Source: Bacillota bacterium
Lineage (GTDB): Bacteria; Bacillota; Clostridia; Lachnospirales; Anaerotignaceae
Length of the DNA stretch: 6,663 bases
NCBI GenBank assembly: GCA_023413275.1
Contig: JAEZPX010000178.1
Location: forward strand, 1-6,663
Direction of reading: 5' to 3'
In this document: positions 6,004 to 6,663 of the stretch, in pieces
Numbering within the stretch: position 1 is the stretch's first letter
Layout: every line of letters begins with the position of its first letter
Position numbers and translations under genes: made by a program
The notes under the pieces: generated by a model
Databases searched by the model: none
Told to the model about the DNA's origin: nothing
Seen by the model: the letters and a program-made list of their open reading frames with translations, nothing else

Positions 6004-6627
6004 GTGGAAAAAATAAGGCAGTTGGTTTCGGCAATCATTGCAGGTATGTTAATTGGTATCGGCGGTACAGTTTTTTTATCAGTGGAAAATCCTATTTTGG
6101 GAAGCTTTTTGTTTGCCGTTGGATTGTATTCTATTATCTGTTTTCAACTGCAGCTCTTTACGGGAAGGATTGGCTATCTCATTTTCCAAAAGCCTGTATA
6201 TTTCATTGAACTTGGCATAACTTGGATTGGAAATCTGATTGGTACATACCTGCTGGCATGGATGGTTCAGCATACAAGACTATATGCCCCGATTTCTCAA
6301 AGAGTTGAAGGAATTGCTGCAGTCAAACTGGGGGATAATTTTATGAGTATCTTTCTTTTGGCAATTTTATGCGGTATGCTAATGTTTATTGCGATTGACG
6401 CTTATCGGAATATAGAAGGCTCTACCATGAAGGCATTAGCAATATTTATTCCTGTCATGGTGTTTATTTTAAGTGGCTTTGAACACGTGATTGCCAATAT
6501 GTTTTATTTCAGTCTGTCCAAAGCTTGGGATGGACATTGTTTTTTAGCAATTCTAGTTATGACATTGGGAAACAGTGTGGGGGGGCTAATCCTTCCTGTT
6601 TATATGAAGCTGTTTCGTATCCGATAA
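6004..6627 (+). CDS. Compact formate/nitrite transporter (FNT) family channel
   Basis: This 207-residue inner-membrane protein has about six hydrophobic helices and belongs to the FNT family of pentameric anion channels (FocA, NirC, hydrosulfide channel). FNT landmarks occur in order: QLFTGR at 50-55 with T53 where FocA has its Omega-loop threonine, WIGNLIG at 74-80, SGFEHVIANMFYF at 157-169 with the central histidine H161 in broken helix 5, and LGNSVGGLILPVY at 188-200 with N190. The usual length is 250-285 residues; this one lacks about 25-30 N-terminal residues, including FocA's amphipathic gating helix, and has short loops and a short C-terminus. GTG at 6004 is the best start because AGGAGG (5989-5994) lies 9 nt upstream; the TTG at 5998 is too close and an upstream TTG at 5980 lies before the SD. 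The substrate cannot be read from the sequence. No terminator follows, so it may lead an operon. Confidence 0.88.
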   Translation: MEKIRQLVSAIIAGMLIGIGGTVFLSVENPILGSFLFAVGLYSIICFQLQLFTGRIGYLIFQKPVYFIELGITWIGNLIGTYLLAWMVQHTRLYAPISQRVEGIAAVKLGDNFMSIFLLAILCGMLMFIAIDAYRNIEGSTMKALAIFIPVMVFILSGFEHVIANMFYFSLSKAWDGHCFLAILVMTLGNSVGGLILPVYMKLFRIR

Positions 6628-6652
6628 ATAATATATAGACAATTATCTTTGT

Positions 6653-6658
6653 AAGGAG
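6653..6658 (+). promoter_or_regulatory. SD of a gene starting just past the window
   Basis: AAGGAG at 6653-6658 follows the FNT stop by 25 nt, with no hairpin between. A + strand gene probably starts within a few bases of the window's end and would be co-transcribed with the FNT channel. Its identity would be the best clue to the channel's substrate. Confidence 0.5.
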
Positions 6659-6663
6659 TTTTT

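Overview
The window is low-GC DNA with strong Shine-Dalgarno (SD) sequences, A-tract/T-tract intrinsic terminators and TTGACA/TATAAT-type promoters. Protein character, especially the variant LysA, points to an anaerobic Firmicute of class Clostridia, probably near Lachnospiraceae. The lineage is inferred from sequence style and protein recall, not from a search. No mobile element, CRISPR array, rRNA or tRNA was seen.

Layout, left to right. (1) Positions 1-174 form a leader with a perfect 12-bp inverted repeat (79-122) and a possible promoter for a small Cys4 zinc-ribbon-like protein on + (190-420). That gene ends in two hairpins, the second being an intrinsic terminator. (2) A two-component operon on - reads leftward from 2882 to 635. 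Its sensor kinase resembles the C-terminal half of KdpD (DUF4118 membrane domain, GAF-like region, HisKA, HATPase). It is coupled across 1 nt to a KdpE/OmpR-type response regulator. An A/T-flanked hairpin at 555-591 can end transcription from both sides. (3) A divergent intergenic region (2883-3038) has promoters facing both ways and a dyad between them. (4) A diaminopimelate decarboxylase (LysA) of a variant subfamily lies on + (3039-4289). (5) Two consecutive terminators (4359-4414 and 4426-4457) separate it from the convergent D-serine ammonia-lyase gene dsdA on - (5805-4468). (6) A divergent promoter region (5806-6003) carries three copies of CATATTGT. It serves dsdA and a compact formate/nitrite-transporter (FNT) family channel on + (6004-6627). 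(7) The right edge has a strong SD for a gene beyond the window.

How the genes may work together. The kinase/regulator pair resembles the potassium/turgor-sensing Kdp system but lacks the KdpD N-terminal sensor domain, and no kdpFABC pump genes are in the window. LysA makes L-lysine by decarboxylating the D-configured carbon of meso-diaminopimelate. DsdA converts D-serine to pyruvate and ammonia. The FNT channel moves a small monovalent anion (formate, nitrite, hydrosulfide or a short carboxylate) and may be co-controlled with dsdA through the shared repeat; that link is inference. I see no clearly new multi-gene system. The points most worth following up are the shared CATATTGT sites and dsdA/FNT pairing, the orphan truncated KdpD, the inverted repeat at 79-122 and the altered LysA motifs.
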